From Methylomicrobium sp035916875 (lineage in GTDB: Bacteria; Pseudomonadota; Gammaproteobacteria; Methylococcales; Methylomonadaceae): DNA of 26,360 nt. Numbering within the stretch: position 1 is the first letter of the stretch; each line of letters begins with the position of its first letter. Position numbers and translations under genes: made by a program. Below, one piece after another: positions 1-7,405 of the stretch. The DNA is taken from positions 1 to 26,360 of the forward strand of contig NZ_JAXUHN010000051.1 of NCBI RefSeq assembly GCF_035916875.1. Reading direction: 5' to 3'. A model generated the notes under the pieces. That model worked only from the letters and a program-made list of their open reading frames with translations, ran no database searches and was not told where the DNA came from.

Positions 1-24
1 GCAAGCCGTAGTTGCCGACTTTAA

Positions 25-86
25 GTGAATAGCAACAAGTTCATTGGCATTTCTTGAGCTCTCTAAGTCATTGATTTGCTATTCAC
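25..86. repeat. 11-bp inverted repeat at left edge
   Basis: GTGAATAGCAA at 25-35 is matched by its exact reverse complement TTGCTATTCAC at 76-86, with a 40-base spacer. It lies just downstream of the stop of the receiver-like gene on the minus strand. No T-run follows either arm and the loop is long, so it does not look like an intrinsic terminator. It could be an operator, an old mobile-element scar, or chance. Confidence 0.3.
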
Positions 87-122
87 AGGTTGCAAACGAA
101 CTTCTCGCGAAGCACTTAACAG

Positions 123-485
123 CTAGCAGGAGATGGATTTTTTATCGCCGGATACGCCTAAGTCGAACGTAGCCATTAAATTTCTCGAGTCTTGTAACTG
201 ACTCCAAATGCGATCGGCTTCTTGATGCTTACCACTGAAAAAGATGACAGGAATACTTCTAGTTTCAGAGATATTTCGCAAGGTTTGTATGACCTGATAG
301 CCTCGACTTCCAAGCCTCATGATATCCATATATATAAGATCTGGCTTTTCGGATTTTGCTTTATCAATGACTTCTTCGCCATCGTTTGCATAAACCAAAA
401 TATTATTTGCGCTTTCCAAGGCACATTTAAGATAAGAGTTTTCAATAGTAGATTCGTAACAGAGTAAAATTTTTCGTACAAGCAT
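123..485 (-). CDS. Degenerate CheY-like response regulator receiver protein
   Basis: A 120-residue stand-alone receiver-like protein. The central part fits the fold: NDGEEVIDKAKSEKPDLIYM leads to a phospho-acceptor-like Asp at residue 54, and the beta-4 strand IPVIFFSG has Ser84 at the usual Thr/Ser position. Two hallmarks are missing. The acidic pair after beta-1 (ILLVDDS in relatives) is here ILLCYES, and the C-terminal Lys-Pro of beta-5 is absent; the protein ends ATFDLGVSGDKKSISC. Another frame at the same place reads FNGYVRLRRIRR, whose GYV resembles a normal beta-5 start, so a frameshift near 195-205 is possible. The start at 485 is supported by AAAGG seven bases upstream. No output domain or partner kinase is visible. 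It is either a phosphorylation-independent pseudo-receiver or a decaying gene. Confidence 0.6.
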   Translation of the reverse strand: MLVRKILLCYESTIENSYLKCALESANNILVYANDGEEVIDKAKSEKPDLIYMDIMRLGSRGYQVIQTLRNISETRSIPVIFFSGKHQEADRIWSQLQDSRNLMATFDLGVSGDKKSISC

Positions 486-672
486 TATTTCGCCTTTTAT
501 TCCAGTCTTGTTGAATTAGCAGATCGGAAAATAAAATGTCTTGGCAATAAGTTTTTAACAATTAGCGAGATAAAAATAATATTTATCTAACTAATATATT
601 AGTCTGCATCGCAAAAAAACAATACAGATTAACTTGTTGTAAAGTACTTAACGGGTCTTTCGCCCGGCCGAA

Positions 673-2001
673 TTATGGATTCAAATCCTGGTCGTGACCA
701 TGAATTTGATTGATGACGCCCATGCTGACCGCGATAAACAAACCGAATACGATCACGATGGCATGAATAGAAAAGCCGACCTTTATCATCAGCGAGTAAG
801 CGCCGAGCATCAACAGAATACTCAGGTTTTCATTGAAGTTCTGCACCGCGATGGAGTGCCCCGAGCCCATCAACAAATGCCCGCGGTGCTGGAGCAAGGC
901 GTTCATCGGAATCAGAAAACTGCCGGCAAGAATACCGATTACGATCAGCAACACCGATGCAACCCGCCAGTCGCGCACCAGCACCATCGCCAGCACGACC
1001 ACTCCCATCGCGATACCCAACGGCAAAACTTTTACGGCATGAGCGACCGGCACCCATTTGGCCGCAATCACCGAGCCGATCGCAAGACCGACCGCAACGA
1101 CCGCGGTCAATTGCGTCGCCTGTTCCAAATCGAGTTCCAGCGAAGCAGCGGCCCAAGCGAGAATGATGAAACGCAAACTCGTGCCGGCCCCCCAAAACAG
1201 CGAGGTGACCCCGAGCGACACCTGACCGAGAGGATCTTTCCATAGCCGCCATAAGCTCTGCCAAAACTCCTTGACCAAAGTTGCCGGATTGCGATGCGTC
1301 AACGCATGCTCGATCGCTAGCTTGGGAATGTAGAAATTTAGAATTGCCGCGATCAGGTAAATACCCAGGACCGCCAAAATCGCGAATTCGGGCGCGGTGT
1401 CGATACCGCCGTTGAACGCCAGTCCGCCCAGTTGCTTTACGATGTGTTCATCAGCCCGATGGCCGATCAAGAGACCGCCAAAAATCGCGCCAAAAATAAT
1501 CGCCGCGACGGTCAGGCCTTCCATCCAACCGTTTGCCCAGACCAGTCTTTCGACCGGCAGATATTCGGTCAGAATGCCGTATTTCGCCGGCGAATACAGC
1601 GCCGCGCCGAGGCCGACAAAGCCATAAGCGAGCAATGGATGCAAGCCGATCAACATCGCCAGGCAGCCGACGATTTTGATGCTGTTGCTGATAAACATGA
1701 CCTGGCCTTTCGGCAAGGCATCCGCATAAGCGCCGACAAACGGGGCCAACAGAATGAATGCAAACACAAAGAATTGTTGCAGAACCGGGATTTGCCAGGC
1801 CGGCGCGTCCATCGCCTTGAGCAGAGCGATCGCCGCGAACAGCAGCGTATTATCGCCGAGCGAGGAAAAAAACTGTGCGGCGAGAATGATGTAGAAACCG
1901 CGCGCCATCGGATGCTCTATGCTTGCGGGGGTCGAAGCCACAATGGGATGGACCGGGGCAAAAGAATTTGAAGGTTTATGCATGTCGTCGATAACCTTCA
2001 T
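673..2001 (-). CDS. lplT: MFS lysophospholipid transporter, LplT family
   Basis: A 442-residue major facilitator protein with about 12 hydrophobic segments. The N-terminal half has family-typical stretches: FFSSLGDNTLLFAA, LAPFVGAYAD, and the loop LYSPAKYGILTEYLP followed by NGWMEGLTVAAII. In LplT these belong to a transporter that flips lysophospholipids (lyso-PE and lyso-PG) across the inner membrane for re-acylation. It is somewhat longer than E. coli LplT (about 400 residues), mainly from a polar N-terminal extension before MARGFYIIL. Its ATG overlaps the stop of the upstream phosphoesterase as ATGA, implying translational coupling. An internal ATG at residue 7 has GAAGG about 11 bases upstream and is an alternative start. 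Unlike E. coli, no acyltransferase (aas) domain or gene follows, so the re-acylating partner must be elsewhere. Confidence 0.85.
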   Translation of the reverse strand: MKVIDDMHKPSNSFAPVHPIVASTPASIEHPMARGFYIILAAQFFSSLGDNTLLFAAIALLKAMDAPAWQIPVLQQFFVFAFILLAPFVGAYADALPKGQVMFISNSIKIVGCLAMLIGLHPLLAYGFVGLGAALYSPAKYGILTEYLPVERLVWANGWMEGLTVAAIIFGAIFGGLLIGHRADEHIVKQLGGLAFNGGIDTAPEFAILAVLGIYLIAAILNFYIPKLAIEHALTHRNPATLVKEFWQSLWRLWKDPLGQVSLGVTSLFWGAGTSLRFIILAWAAASLELDLEQATQLTAVVAVGLAIGSVIAAKWVPVAHAVKVLPLGIAMGVVVLAMVLVRDWRVASVLLIVIGILAGSFLIPMNALLQHRGHLLMGSGHSIAVQNFNENLSILLMLGAYSLMIKVGFSIHAIVIVFGLFIAVSMGVINQIHGHDQDLNP

Positions 2002-2831
2002 TCATGCACATGCGTTTCGAGACGTTTATTCAACTCAAGCGCGGCATCTTCCATCTTGACCCAATGCACCAGCTCCAGACGGCCGTTGAAATGCTCAACG
2101 ATCGCGGTGCAGCTTTCGACAAAATCGCCCGTATTGACATACAAAAACCCCTCCATCTCCTTGATTTCGGCATGATGAATGTGGCCGCAAATCACGCCGT
2201 CCAGGCCCTTGTCGCGCAAAGTGCTGACAATGCTTTTTTCGTACTCGGAAATGAATTGCACGATATTTTTAACCTTGAACTTCACAAACGCGGCCAGCGA
2301 GAAATGCGACTGAATTCCCAGCATACGCCGAATCAGCCGTAAAATACGATTGATCCACAATAGAAAGTCGTAACTCACGCTGCCCAGCCTGGCGATCCAT
2401 TGATGGTATTGAGCGATCGTGTCGTATTCGTCGCCATGCACGACCAAAAACTGCTTACCCGCGTAGGTGGTATGCACATCCATGTTTTTGACTACAATAT
2501 CGCCGAATATATAATTATTGTAATCCCTGACATTTTCGTCGTGGTTGCCGGGCACATAAATGATCTGCGTGCCGTGCCGTGCCTTTCGGAGCACTTTCTG
2601 GATCACCGTATTGTGATCGCGTGGCCAGTACATCTTCTTCGAAAGCGACCAGAAGTCGATGATGTCGCCAACCAGATAAAGCTTTTCGCTGTCGTTGTGC
2701 CTCAAAAAATCGAGCAGCACATCCGCCTGGCATTGCGTCGAGCCGAGGTGAAGATCTGAAATCCAGATGGTTCGGTAGGAGTTGATATCCATAAGCAATT
2801 TACTTTTCTCGTTATCGCATCGCAGACCCAT
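1998..2831 (-). CDS. LpxH-type metallophosphoesterase (UDP-2,3-diacylglucosamine diphosphatase family)
   Basis: A 277-residue calcineurin-like phosphoesterase. The metal-binding blocks appear in order: SDLHLGS (Asp26, His28), LVGDIIDFW (Asp56, Asp59), VPGNHDEN, VVHGDEYD and CGHIHHAEI. This arrangement, and the ISDLHLGS start, match the COG2908 group containing LpxH and its paralogues, which hydrolyse UDP-2,3-diacylglucosamine to lipid X in lipid A synthesis. Residues around 150-200 are rich in basic and hydrophobic positions, suiting peripheral membrane binding. It may be a second, LpxH-like paralogue rather than the essential enzyme; the sequence alone does not decide. The start is uncertain: ATG at 2792 (MDINSYRTIWISDLHLG) gives the more typical N-terminus, and neither ATG has a strong ribosome binding site. 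The stop overlaps the lplT start, suggesting a two-gene lipid operon. Confidence 0.8.
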   Translation of the reverse strand: MGLRCDNEKSKLLMDINSYRTIWISDLHLGSTQCQADVLLDFLRHNDSEKLYLVGDIIDFWSLSKKMYWPRDHNTVIQKVLRKARHGTQIIYVPGNHDENVRDYNNYIFGDIVVKNMDVHTTYAGKQFLVVHGDEYDTIAQYHQWIARLGSVSYDFLLWINRILRLIRRMLGIQSHFSLAAFVKFKVKNIVQFISEYEKSIVSTLRDKGLDGVICGHIHHAEIKEMEGFLYVNTGDFVESCTAIVEHFNGRLELVHWVKMEDAALELNKRLETHVHE

Positions 2832-3029
2832 GAGAAATTGCCGATATAAATCCGCCGAAAAAGCATCCTCAAAGGTTTACAGTCTGCGGGATGCTAACAG
2901 AGACAAATGAAAGTTATGTGACAGGAGGAAAAAGTTAACCCTCCGTCTGTTCAAATTAATAGGTTCGAAGCCGATGAAAGTTTCTCAAAAACTGGAATTT
3001 AAGCAGTTGTTGTGCTACAAGTTATCTAG

Positions 3030-3150
3030 CGGGTTGACCCGAACTGACGACGATTATCGGCAAAAATACGGAACCACCCGTGTTGGCGATCGTCAGCAGC
3101 GGATTACCGGAACAACCCGACAGCAACACCCTAAAGGGGCATGCTTTTTT
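3030..3150 (+). ncRNA. Candidate structured RNA (nested stems plus terminator hairpin)
   Basis: CGGGTTG at 3030-3036 pairs perfectly with CAACCCG at 3113-3119. Nested inside, CTGACGA at 3044-3050 pairs perfectly with TCGTCAG at 3090-3096. CGGG (3030-3033) can instead pair with CCCG at 3038-3041 to form a small local hairpin, so two exclusive folds exist. A terminator-like element follows at 3122-3150. The layout resembles a terminated small RNA or an upstream regulatory leader. It does not match the c-di-GMP (GEMM) riboswitch consensus as I know it, and I recognise no family. Evidence is limited to base pairing seen by eye; no covariation or expression data. Confidence 0.3.
3122..3150 (+). 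terminator. Possible intrinsic terminator
   Basis: AGCA (3122-3125) pairs with TGCT (3142-3145), and CCC pairs with GGG around a TAAA loop, with a mismatched middle (ACA against GCA). A run of six T (3145-3150) follows directly on the plus strand. The stem is imperfect, so confidence is moderate. It would end any transcript from 2900-3120 about 130 bases before the diguanylate cyclase start. Confidence 0.4.
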
Positions 3151-3215
3151 GAACGTTAATGCAAGTTATCCGATCTAATGAATGGTATGAAGCCGTGTTT
3201 TAAAAATTTCAAATC

Positions 3216-3250
3216 GCGCATGCGCCTGAAAAAAATTTTCGGTCATGCGC
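3216..3250 (+). promoter_or_regulatory. Long imperfect hairpin just upstream of the diguanylate cyclase gene
   Basis: GCGCATG (3216-3222) is the reverse complement of CATGCGC (3244-3250). Inside, CC(T)GAAAA faces TTTTCGG, so about 14 base pairs form with small bulges and a three-base AAA loop. It ends 29 bases before the ATG at 3280. There is no U-run, so it is not a classical terminator. It could be a 5' UTR element controlling translation or mRNA stability, or a dyad operator. Confidence 0.4.
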
Positions 3251-3279
3251 TATTTCAATTCAGGTAGCAAATCATAAAA

Positions 3280-5253
3280 ATGCCTTTTCTTATTGCATTG
3301 TGCTTGCTAGTCAATAGTGCATTTGCGGACAGCACCATCGAATTGCCGCCAAAAAGCCAGGTGTCGGCGACTTATTCGTTAAAGCTAACCGCAAAAGAAA
3401 AAAAATGGCTCATGCGCCATAAAAAAATTCGCGTCGCTTTCGACGACTCCCTGCCGCCTTTCAGTTTTGTTGACCAAAACGGGCGGTTCAGCGGCATCGC
3501 GGTCGACATTTTCAATGCGCTCGGTCAAAAACTCGCTATCCGCTTTAAACATCATCCGCGAAAATCCTGGAGCCGGATATACAGAGCCATTGCCGAACAG
3601 CGCGTGGATGTCGTGGCGACGATGGTTGATCGCCCGGAGCGCCGCTTATTGTTCAATTTTACCCATCCCTATCTGACCAAATCATTGACCATCGTCACGC
3701 GCGAGAATGACGCCTCGATAAATTCGCCCACCGATCTTGCCGGAAAAACCGTCGCCTATGTCAAAGGCTATCAATTTACGGAGAGCTTCAAAAAAATTCA
3801 TCCCGCCATCAAACCCCATGTCGTGAAGTCGATGCTGGGATGCCTGCAATCGGTGCGCGTGAAAAAATCGGATGCCTGTATCACTTTTGTCGGCACCGCG
3901 AATTATATAAAAACAAAGCACAAATTAACCGGCATCAAATTGGCGGGCTTTTATGAACGCCACACTGCCGATGAAAGCATTGCGGTTCGTGGAGACTGGC
4001 CGATACTGGCCGGTATTTTGCAAAAAGGCCTGGATGCACTGAGCGAAGCCGAAATGAACGCGATATATCTTAAATGGTTGCCGCCGCCGGCGGCACCCGC
4101 TATCGAGGTTAAAAGAAACGTCGAGCCCTCCCTAACGGTAACTCTTCCCCCCAATGAAGAGAGCTTAGGGGAAACCCTAGTGCCGTTATTATTCATGATC
4201 GGATATATCGGGTTATGGAGTCTTCATGTCCGGCGCCATCGCCGGTATGCCGTGCCCGTAGCGCCGTCTAAAGATGAGCAAAACGCGCCTGCGCCCGCGC
4301 CTGAGCAAACCGTTCCGAAATTTCCGAGCGATTTTGAGCGGATGCTGCTAAAACGCGCAACCGAACTGCAAAACAACGATATCCGGTTCCGCAACCTGGT
4401 CGAAAATCAAAGCAAAAATTATTTTTTCTTCCAATGCGACAAGCAGAGCAAAATTACTTATGTCAGCCCTTCCGTCTCGGCAATGCTCGGCTATCGGCCC
4501 GAAACATTCATCACCGATTTCGAACGTTGTGTTACCGACAATCCGGAAAACCGAAGAATCAGCAGTTTGTTTGAACTCAGCCGCCAGGGCATACCTTGCC
4601 CGCCCTTTGCGCTTGAAGTGTATGACATCCAACAAGAACGGCGCTGGCTTGAAATCACCAGCGAGCCGGTTTATGACGAATTCGGAAATGTCATCGGCAT
4701 CGACTGCCTGGTATTCGAAATTACCCGACGCAAACAAGAAGACGAACGACTGATCTGGCTTTCCTTTCACGACGAACTCACCGGCCTTGCCAACCGCCGT
4801 CTGTTCATCGAGCGATTGAAACAGTCCATCGCAATGTCGCACCGCAGCCGCATGCCTTTTGCCATACATTATCTTGACCTGGACGGCTTTAAATCGGTAA
4901 ATGACAAAATGGGCCACGCCGCGGGCGACTTTGCGCTGAAGGAAGTTGCCAAAAAGCTCTCGGAGACCCTACGCGATACCGATACCGCCGCGCGTTTGGG
5001 TGGCGACGAATTTGCCTTGCTGCTGCCGGACAGCGACGAACAAGCTTCCGCGTCCGTCGCCAAAAAAATCGTCGAAATCCTCCATAAGCCAATCGCCTAC
5101 GGTAACGAATCGATTCAATTCGGCGTAAGCATCGGCATCGCTCTCTACCCCCGCCACGGCACCGACTACGATGCTTTGCTGCACTATGCGGATGCCAGCA
5201 TGTACCACGCCAAACAAAAACAACTGGGCTATTCGTTCGAAACGGAGAAGTGA
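3280..5253 (+). CDS. Membrane diguanylate cyclase: SBP_bac_3 sensor, PAS, GGDEF
   Basis: A 657-residue sensor enzyme making cyclic di-GMP from two GTP. Order of parts: a short signal peptide (MPFLIALCLLVNSAFA); a periplasmic bacterial extracellular solute-binding family 3 domain at about 47-268 (KKIRVAFDDSLPPFSFVD); a transmembrane helix at about 298-315; a proline-rich linker; a PAS domain at about 368-488 (ITYVSPSVSAMLGY); and a GGDEF domain at about 490-650. The active site is intact: HDELTGLANRR, LDLDGFKSVND and RLGGDEFALLL (GGDEF at 574-578). RDTD at 565-568, five residues before GGDEF, is a canonical RxxD inhibitory site. No EAL domain follows. The SBP-3 domain suggests control by an amino-acid-like ligand. 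The start is fixed by an in-frame TAG at 3265-3267 and the signal peptide. It points away from the secretion module, separated from it by a 355-base gap and the convergent methyltransferase gene. Confidence 0.92.
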   Translation: MPFLIALCLLVNSAFADSTIELPPKSQVSATYSLKLTAKEKKWLMRHKKIRVAFDDSLPPFSFVDQNGRFSGIAVDIFNALGQKLAIRFKHHPRKSWSRIYRAIAEQRVDVVATMVDRPERRLLFNFTHPYLTKSLTIVTRENDASINSPTDLAGKTVAYVKGYQFTESFKKIHPAIKPHVVKSMLGCLQSVRVKKSDACITFVGTANYIKTKHKLTGIKLAGFYERHTADESIAVRGDWPILAGILQKGLDALSEAEMNAIYLKWLPPPAAPAIEVKRNVEPSLTVTLPPNEESLGETLVPLLFMIGYIGLWSLHVRRHRRYAVPVAPSKDEQNAPAPAPEQTVPKFPSDFERMLLKRATELQNNDIRFRNLVENQSKNYFFFQCDKQSKITYVSPSVSAMLGYRPETFITDFERCVTDNPENRRISSLFELSRQGIPCPPFALEVYDIQQERRWLEITSEPVYDEFGNVIGIDCLVFEITRRKQEDERLIWLSFHDELTGLANRRLFIERLKQSIAMSHRSRMPFAIHYLDLDGFKSVNDKMGHAAGDFALKEVAKKLSETLRDTDTAARLGGDEFALLLPDSDEQASASVAKKIVEILHKPIAYGNESIQFGVSIGIALYPRHGTDYDALLHYADASMYHAKQKQLGYSFETEK

Positions 5254-5608
5254 GCGAATCGCTGCATTCACGGTACGCTTTTATTATTTCGATAACGCCC
5301 ATCCCGCAAAAACATCGGAAGCGCCACAACGGCTATTGCCATCGCCGAGGGTCGGCGCGTTCATCAGGAGCGCAGCGATGATCGCCCTGCTGTCCCCTTC
5401 TTCGTCGGCATAATGAATCTTGCCATTATCGAGAGGAAACGGCCTTTCCAGTTAGCCTGTTCTTCGTTGCCTCCCCATGACGCATCGAAATGGCGCTTGC
5501 GGCAGACTCTTCGCGGAAAGCCTTGCCGCGGCGCGTAAGACAGGCACGCCACGCCGCGACAATGCCCCCACCGCCCACCGCGCATGGGCGATCACGGCTT
5601 ATTTCACG
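5254..5608. other. GC-rich intergenic stretch between convergent genes
   Basis: 355 bases between the ends of the diguanylate cyclase and the methyltransferase. Both strands stay partly open: a 41-codon plus-strand ORF at 5413-5538 and a 73-codon minus-strand ORF at 5364-5585. Neither has a recognisable domain, and both are rich in Arg, Ser and Pro, typical of shadow reading in GC-rich DNA. A 6-bp GC-rich hairpin, CGCCCA (5572-5577) with TGGGCG (5585-5590), lies about 20 bases past the methyltransferase stop. It has no T-run but may protect or end that transcript. The base composition differs from the AT-richer gaps elsewhere in the window. Confidence 0.5.
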
Positions 5609-7144
5609 TCAGGCGATCTGCAAAGCTTTCAGAACCGGCAACTGCTTTTCCGCGAAAATTTGCGCCTGCGCGGTCAGTTCGATGAGATTCTCTTCGACCT
5701 TATCAATGGCCTTGCCTTCCTTGATCAGTTTCTGACCCTGAGCCTCAAGGATCTGCCACACCGCCTGCGCCCACTCGGAAGGCTGTTTTTTGCCCTGGCT
5801 CAAAGCCAATAGGAAAAGTTGCTGGAAACGTCCCACGGACACACCGCCGCCAGTCACCGGACTGGCGAGGTAATTGACGTCGTTGCTGCTGCGCGCCTTG
5901 CCGAGCAGATGCGCATTGAGCCTGTCGGTGTGTTTTTTGGCCTTGGCCGTGACGGCCTCGTCCTGCACGGCAGCCAGATGACCGATACCGCTGAGCACCA
6001 TCGCCGACTGAACGACCTGAGTGAAGACGATGCCTTGCGCTTTGACGGCCTGCTCGATGTGGCCGAGGGTCTTGGGCTTGTGATCGGCCAGGAGGTCGAG
6101 AATAGGCTTATACACCGCCTCATTCAGAGTGGCGTCGCCCAAAGCGCCGGTCACGGAAAGCGTCACGTCGGCTCGGTGCGTGGTCAGCATGACTTTATGG
6201 GCGCGCAAGGCCTCGGCCTGTTCCAGCGCCGAGAGCCTGCGCGCGCCCTTGATCCAATAATCGCGGCGGAATTGCTGATTTACGATGAAGTCCCGCACGC
6301 TCTCACGGAACATACTATCCGGAATTTCCTTCAAAAAAGCCTGCTGTTCGACGGTCAAATTCACGGCCTCGATATGATCGAGAGTATGGGCCGAGCAGGC
6401 AAACTGAACCTTGGCCGATTCCAGCCAACCGGCCATCGTGGAAAAGTGCATCGGATGCCAGTCGCGGTTGAAGTATTCATGCGCCAGATAGTGGCGATTC
6501 TGTCCCTTGATCTTTTTGACGCGCTCGGCGATCTGGGGATTGGCGCGGGAATAGGTCGGGTGGGTGGCGATCAGCTTCTCGGCGAAATCCAGGGCGCCAT
6601 CGATGCGGCTGAGAATGCCGTGCCCCTCGGCGCCGATGATTTCGGCGTGTTCGGTCATCAAGTGGCGCATCGGCGCGAAAGCGGCCCAACCCGGCAGCGT
6701 GTTATAACTGATATAGAGCACGCCGCCGACTTTTAACTTACGCCGAATGAAGTCGACGATCACGGCGCGGTTTTCGTCGCTGATCCAGCTCCAGATGCCG
6801 TGCAGGCCGATATAATCGAATTCAGGCAAGTCGGAACGGCTGGCGAAATCCGCGAAAGCTTCATCATAGAGCTTGGCGCCGGAACCCGAGACGGTTGCCA
6901 GTTCTTGCGCGAAACCGGCCTGCGAGGGATTGAAGTCGGTGCCGTGCCATTGCGTGAGGGAAGCGGCGGCGTGGAGGTTGGCGCTGACGCCCTGCCCGAA
7001 GCCGAGTTCGCAGGCGTTTCCAACCTCGGGGCAAACCAAGCCATTGTGCAGGAATGCAAGCTTGACCCGCAACGGGTTCAACTCCGCGTAATAACCGTAG
7101 GTGTAGCCGATATCGGCCACGTAGCCGGAGGTCCAGTCTGTCAT
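5609..7144 (-). CDS. Class I SAM-dependent methyltransferase with methyltransferase regulatory domain
   Basis: About 511 residues from the chosen start. The N-terminal half is a Rossmann methyltransferase: SAM-binding motif I is ACELGFGQGVSANLHAAA, followed by GTDFNPSQAGFA and an acidic loop at FDYIGLHGIWSWISDE. GGVLYISYNTLPGWAAFAPM is a late core strand. The middle (about 180-260) resembles the methyltransferase regulatory domain family (PF10119), then a long alpha-helical C-terminus. The frame is open to 7243, but ATG at 7144 is preceded by GAGGAGA seven bases upstream and starts MTDWTSGYVADIGYTYGYY, so I use it. The substrate is unknown. It sits directly after the S-layer-like gene and its terminator, on the same strand, so it is probably a separate transcription unit but a functional neighbour. 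Modification of the secreted protein or a surface glycan is inference. Confidence 0.8.
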   Translation of the reverse strand: MTDWTSGYVADIGYTYGYYAELNPLRVKLAFLHNGLVCPEVGNACELGFGQGVSANLHAAASLTQWHGTDFNPSQAGFAQELATVSGSGAKLYDEAFADFASRSDLPEFDYIGLHGIWSWISDENRAVIVDFIRRKLKVGGVLYISYNTLPGWAAFAPMRHLMTEHAEIIGAEGHGILSRIDGALDFAEKLIATHPTYSRANPQIAERVKKIKGQNRHYLAHEYFNRDWHPMHFSTMAGWLESAKVQFACSAHTLDHIEAVNLTVEQQAFLKEIPDSMFRESVRDFIVNQQFRRDYWIKGARRLSALEQAEALRAHKVMLTTHRADVTLSVTGALGDATLNEAVYKPILDLLADHKPKTLGHIEQAVKAQGIVFTQVVQSAMVLSGIGHLAAVQDEAVTAKAKKHTDRLNAHLLGKARSSNDVNYLASPVTGGGVSVGRFQQLFLLALSQGKKQPSEWAQAVWQILEAQGQKLIKEGKAIDKVEENLIELTAQAQIFAEKQLPVLKALQIA

Positions 7145-7310
7145 AATGTCTCCTCGATTCGTGGGCGCGAAAGGGGTACGCCTGTGCCCTTCTCGCGCCG
7201 CGGTCAAAATTTCGCCCATTCCGGAAGAGTGGGCGTTTGTCATTGGCTTTACTTTAAAAATAGTATGGGTGAGACAAACGCTAAAACGGTCTGCCTACCC
7301 GGAAATACTC

Positions 7311-7347
7311 AAAAAAAAACCCCGCCCCTCTGCAGGGACGGGGTTTT
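7311..7347 (-). terminator. Strong intrinsic terminator of the S-layer-like gene
   Basis: On the minus strand, CCCCGTCCCT, a short GCA-type loop and AGGGGCGGGG form a nearly perfect GC-rich stem. It is flanked by AAAA on the 5' side and followed by a run of nine T (the A-run at 7311-7319 on the plus strand). It begins about 60 bases after the stop of the 1351-residue gene. It should insulate the downstream methyltransferase gene from the very strong transcription expected of a surface-layer gene. Confidence 0.9.
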
Positions 7348-7405
7348 CCGGCATCGAAGCAACCCCGACGAGAAACCATCGGGGAGCCGCTCAGCTGATA
7401 ACGCC

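Larger units (their letters stand above)
2832..3279. other. Non-coding stretch rich in inverted repeats, 448 bases
   Basis: This gap separates the divergent phosphoesterase and diguanylate cyclase genes. It holds no convincing protein: the 61-codon plus-strand ORF at 2974-3159 has no clear ribosome binding site and a biased, basic composition, and it overlaps the repeat structures. Visible structure on the plus strand: ACAGGAGG at 2921-2928 can pair with CCTC (2940-2943) and CTGT (2947-2950). A nested pair of 7-bp stems spans 3030-3119. A terminator-like hairpin ends in T6 at 3150. A long hairpin lies at 3216-3250. No confident sigma70 promoter was found for the cyclase. Confidence 0.6.

Noticed and set aside
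2974..3159. 61-codon plus-strand ORF before the diguanylate cyclase
   Set aside because: No clear ribosome binding site, odd composition, and it overlaps nested inverted repeats and a terminator-like hairpin.
3030..3250. c-di-GMP (GEMM) riboswitch upstream of a diguanylate cyclase
   Set aside because: The conserved GEMM-I core segments and tetraloop-receptor signature are not present on the plus strand.
5819..6736. 305-codon plus-strand ORF
   Set aside because: Antisense to the methyltransferase gene, which has clear motifs and a strong ribosome binding site.
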